The notes under the pieces were generated by a model. The model was not told where the DNA came from. It worked only from the letters and a program-made list of their open reading frames with translations, and searched no databases. Shown here piece after piece: positions 62,029 through 64,000 of a stretch of DNA of 64,000 nt. Source of the stretch: Streptococcus pantholopis (GTDB taxonomy: Bacteria; Bacillota; Bacilli; Lactobacillales; Streptococcaceae); NCBI RefSeq assembly GCF_001642085.1, contig NZ_CP014699.1, forward strand, positions 1,302,001-1,366,000, written 5' to 3'. A program made the position numbers and the translations under genes. Within the stretch, counting starts at the first letter, position 1. The number at the start of each line of letters is the position of its first letter.

Positions 62029-63044
62029 AAGCTACAAGTCCTTTCTATTTTTTGCTTAATATACTGATAAGTTGACGGAGGAACTAGCGGTTCAATCTGA
62101 GCAAGTTCACCTTTTCGCCACAGTTCACGGACACGAGACGCACTGATAACTTCACCGTCCTGCGCTATCCTTTCGATAACAATAAGCTCCATAACAGGCG
62201 ATAAGACCTTATGCAACTCTTGGTTATAAATAGCTGTAACCGGAGATTTGGGTTCTGTCCCTAAGAAGCGGTGTGTTAAATCCAGAGCCGGAACGATATG
62301 CCGTTTAAACAGCTGGGCATCCAAATTAGCTTGTATCCTTGCCACATTCTCTTCTTCTGACAGAAAATAAGATGGAAAGGTTGCTGTTGAGACCATATAA
62401 GGACCTGTCTCAACGACTTTTACCTGCTCCAAATGTGCTACACCAGCCTGGACTAAAGCAAAGCGATCCTTAAAAGAAACATCGGACCGGTCCTGAGAAA
62501 CAACAAAAAGATAAAGACTGTCCACCGCTTTTACGGCCTGTTCTACCAAATAGAGATGGCCTTTAGTAAACGGGTTGGCATTCATGACAATCGCCCCTTT
62601 TGTAGGCCCCAGTATCCTTTTCATCTTTAAGTCAGCAAGATAGCTATCCAAGCCTCTGACGGCTTTTTCCATGAACACCAATTTATTCGGGACTCGTGCC
62701 AGTTCTCGAAAGCCCAAATGCTCAAAAGAAAGGCTGGCGTCTGGCTTGGTATAAAGATAGCAGCTCTCAAATGTTTCAAAAATCAAAGATTCTAAATGGG
62801 AGACTAAGCTGCTGATAACCGTACCGCCTGTATGAAGTCTGTCAACTGCTACGCACTTAATGACATTGTCAAAAATACTGCCTGTTGCTATCAGTTTATC
62901 CCCATCATAGATACCGTACACAGCATCTATAGTGTCTTCCTCACGAATGCCATTTGCTTTTAAGAGATTTAACCAATTTTTTTTCACATTAGGCTGCTGC
63001 TGTACCCACAAACGCTCGACAAGCATACTCATGCTATCCCCCAT
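62025..63044 (-). CDS. citC: Citrate lyase ligase (acetate:SH-citrate lyase ligase)
   Basis: Activates citrate lyase by acetylating its prosthetic thiol with ATP and acetate. 339 residues: an N-terminal GNAT-like domain (about 1-130) and a C-terminal nucleotidyltransferase domain with the ATP motif NANPFTKGHLYLVEQA near 154-169 and ISASRVRELWRKG near the end. ATG 63044 has AGAGG upstream; an ATG four codons later with GGGGG before it is an alternative. It follows oadB by 38 nt. Confidence 0.93.
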   Translation of the reverse strand: MGDSMSMLVERLWVQQQPNVKKNWLNLLKANGIREEDTIDAVYGIYDGDKLIATGSIFDNVIKCVAVDRLHTGGTVISSLVSHLESLIFETFESCYLYTKPDASLSFEHLGFRELARVPNKLVFMEKAVRGLDSYLADLKMKRILGPTKGAIVMNANPFTKGHLYLVEQAVKAVDSLYLFVVSQDRSDVSFKDRFALVQAGVAHLEQVKVVETGPYMVSTATFPSYFLSEEENVARIQANLDAQLFKRHIVPALDLTHRFLGTEPKSPVTAIYNQELHKVLSPVMELIVIERIAQDGEVISASRVRELWRKGELAQIEPLVPPSTYQYIKQKIERTCSL

Positions 63045-63082
63045 TCTAATCCTCTAAAACGATACACAGGCTTTTGCATCTA

Positions 63083-64000
63083 TCAGCCGAAGTATTGCAG
63101 CAGAACGCCCGCAGCGACAGCAGATCCAATAACACCCGCTACATTAGGTCCCATAGCATGCATCAGTAAGAAATTTGACGGATCTTCTTCGACACCTACC
63201 CCCTGCACAACGCGTGCCGCCATAGGAACAGCGGATATCCCTGCCGCGCCAATCATTGGATTAATCTTCCCCTTGGTCAGACGGTACATCAGCCGACCCA
63301 TCAGGACCCCTGCTGCTGTACCTGCTGCAAAGGCAATTAAACCAAGCACTATAATTTTTATCGTATCCGGTGACAGCAAAATATCAGCTTCAGCTTTAGC
63401 ACCTACACTGACTCCCAGCAGGATAGTAATAATATACATCAACGAATTAGATAGAGTTTCAGTAATCTTAGGCACCCGCCCCGATTCCTTAATCAGATTG
63501 CCCAGCATCAGCATTCCAATAAGTGGAGCCGAAGATGGTAAAATCAAAACTGTAAAAATGGTAACAACAATTGGAAAGAGAATTTTCTCCTTCTTAGAAA
63601 CAGGACGCAGCTGCTGCATTTTAACCTTGCGCTGTTCCTTAGTCGTTAAAGCTTTAATAATAGGAGGCTGAATAATCGGAACTAAAGCCATATAGGAATA
63701 TGCAGCTAAAGCAATTGTTGACAGCAGATGCGGAGCTAGCTGGCTGGTCGTATAGATCGCTGTCGGACCGTCCGCACCGCCAATAATACCAACAGAAGCA
63801 GCTTCCGGTCCTGTCATGCCCAGCATGATTGACCCCATCAAGGCTATAAAAATGCCAACTTGAGCCGCGCCTCCCAACAATAAGGTCCTGGGATTTGAAA
63901 TCAAAGGACCAAAATCCGTTGTCGCTCCCAAACAAAGGAAAATAAGCGGAGGGTAAATGCCCTTATCCACTCCCTGATAGAGGTAATAAATCAGTCCCCC
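63083..64000 (-). CDS. oadB: Oxaloacetate decarboxylase beta subunit, 5' end outside the window
   Basis: The visible C-terminal 305 residues are those of OadB/GcdB, the membrane subunit that uses decarboxylation of biotin-bound CO2 to export sodium. About eight helices are seen. Conserved polar sites include [14 protein letters not shown] (Asp of the sodium path) and the end [21 protein letters not shown]. The reading frame continues upstream past 64000 ([10 protein letters not shown]). Biotin dependence of the partner alpha subunit ties it to birA. With the lyase genes it removes oxaloacetate made from citrate. Confidence 0.93.
   Translation of the reverse strand, partial: GGLIYYLYQGVDKGIYPPLIFLCLGATTDFGPLISNPRTLLLGGAAQVGIFIALMGSIMLGMTGPEAASVGIIGGADGPTAIYTTSQLAPHLLSTIALAAYSYMALVPIIQPPIIKALTTKEQRKVKMQQLRPVSKKEKILFPIVVTIFTVLILPSSAPLIGMLMLGNLIKESGRVPKITETLSNSLMYIITILLGVSVGAKAEADILLSPDTIKIIVLGLIAFAAGTAAGVLMGRLMYRLTKGKINPMIGAAGISAVPMAARVVQGVGVEEDPSNFLLMHAMGPNVAGVIGSAVAAGVLLQYFG

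Overview
The window reads as a chromosomal segment of a low-GC Gram-positive coccus, genus Streptococcus, most likely the mutans group. The reasons are the gene families and their order: DUF1146-murA-epuA, a streptococcal atpEBFHAGDC operon, a glgBCDAP cluster with split GlgC/GlgD, ptsH-ptsI-gapN, leuABCD, a citrate lyase locus with a GntR-type regulator, a preQ1-II element in front of queT, and a class-1 methionine aminopeptidase with the streptococcal insert. The species assignment is inference. I found no rRNA, tRNA, CRISPR array, IS transposase or prophage gene.

Layout. 1-1708: cell-wall block (epuA partial, murA copy 1, DUF1146), minus strand. 1994-8921: F1Fo ATP synthase operon, minus, interrupted between atpG and atpD by about 600 bp of repeat modules. 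9112-9562: more repeat modules. 9592-23186: glycogen block glgP-glgA-glgD-glgC-glgB, then pulA, a lipid kinase and ligA, minus. 23225-28773: Cof-type phosphatase, queT with its riboswitch, and a GNAT/CBS-DRTGG/map/YihY operon. 28923-31722: murA copy 2 and two divergent predicted intramembrane proteases. 32655-37807: metK, birA, DUF3272, dnaX and a free-Met-sulfoxide reductase. 38164-41166: repeat modules, an unknown membrane protein, a peptidase E-like protein and a YrdC protein. 41336-46946: leuABCD with a leader-peptide attenuator and repeat modules between leuA and leuB. 46943-49372: a broken acetyltransferase, udk and a DEAD-box helicase. 49476-55136: pckA, gapN, ptsI, ptsH. 55476-64000: citrate fermentation locus (regulator and citG on plus; oadB, citCDEF, 2HCT transporter, citX on minus).

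How the genes work together. Most of the window is central carbon and energy metabolism: sugar uptake (EI/HPr), glycolytic NADPH supply (GapN), storage polysaccharide turnover (Glg/PulA), citrate uptake and cleavage to oxaloacetate, oxaloacetate conversion (OadB, PckA), leucine synthesis, and the proton-pumping ATPase.

Most unusual signal: a family of modular hairpin repeats in six clusters (about 3.84-4.24, 9.1-9.54, 31.3-31.5, 38.16-38.5, 44.6-45.0 and 57.8-57.94 kb). All have a conserved left end (AATTGAACACGGCC) and right end (GGCCTTTGTATCTTG). Between the ends lie inverted arms whose sequence differs from module to module but stays self-complementary. In five of six clusters the right end lies 2-5 nt before the Shine-Dalgarno of a downstream gene in the same orientation, four of them apparently inside operons or directly leading a gene (atpD, leuB, citX, the 38514 gene). 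I do not recognise a named family. Secondary signals are a leucine attenuator with a 15-codon leader peptide, a preQ1-II riboswitch with a greatly enlarged P4, and five or six promoters placed so that transcription should start at the ATG (leaderless mRNAs).
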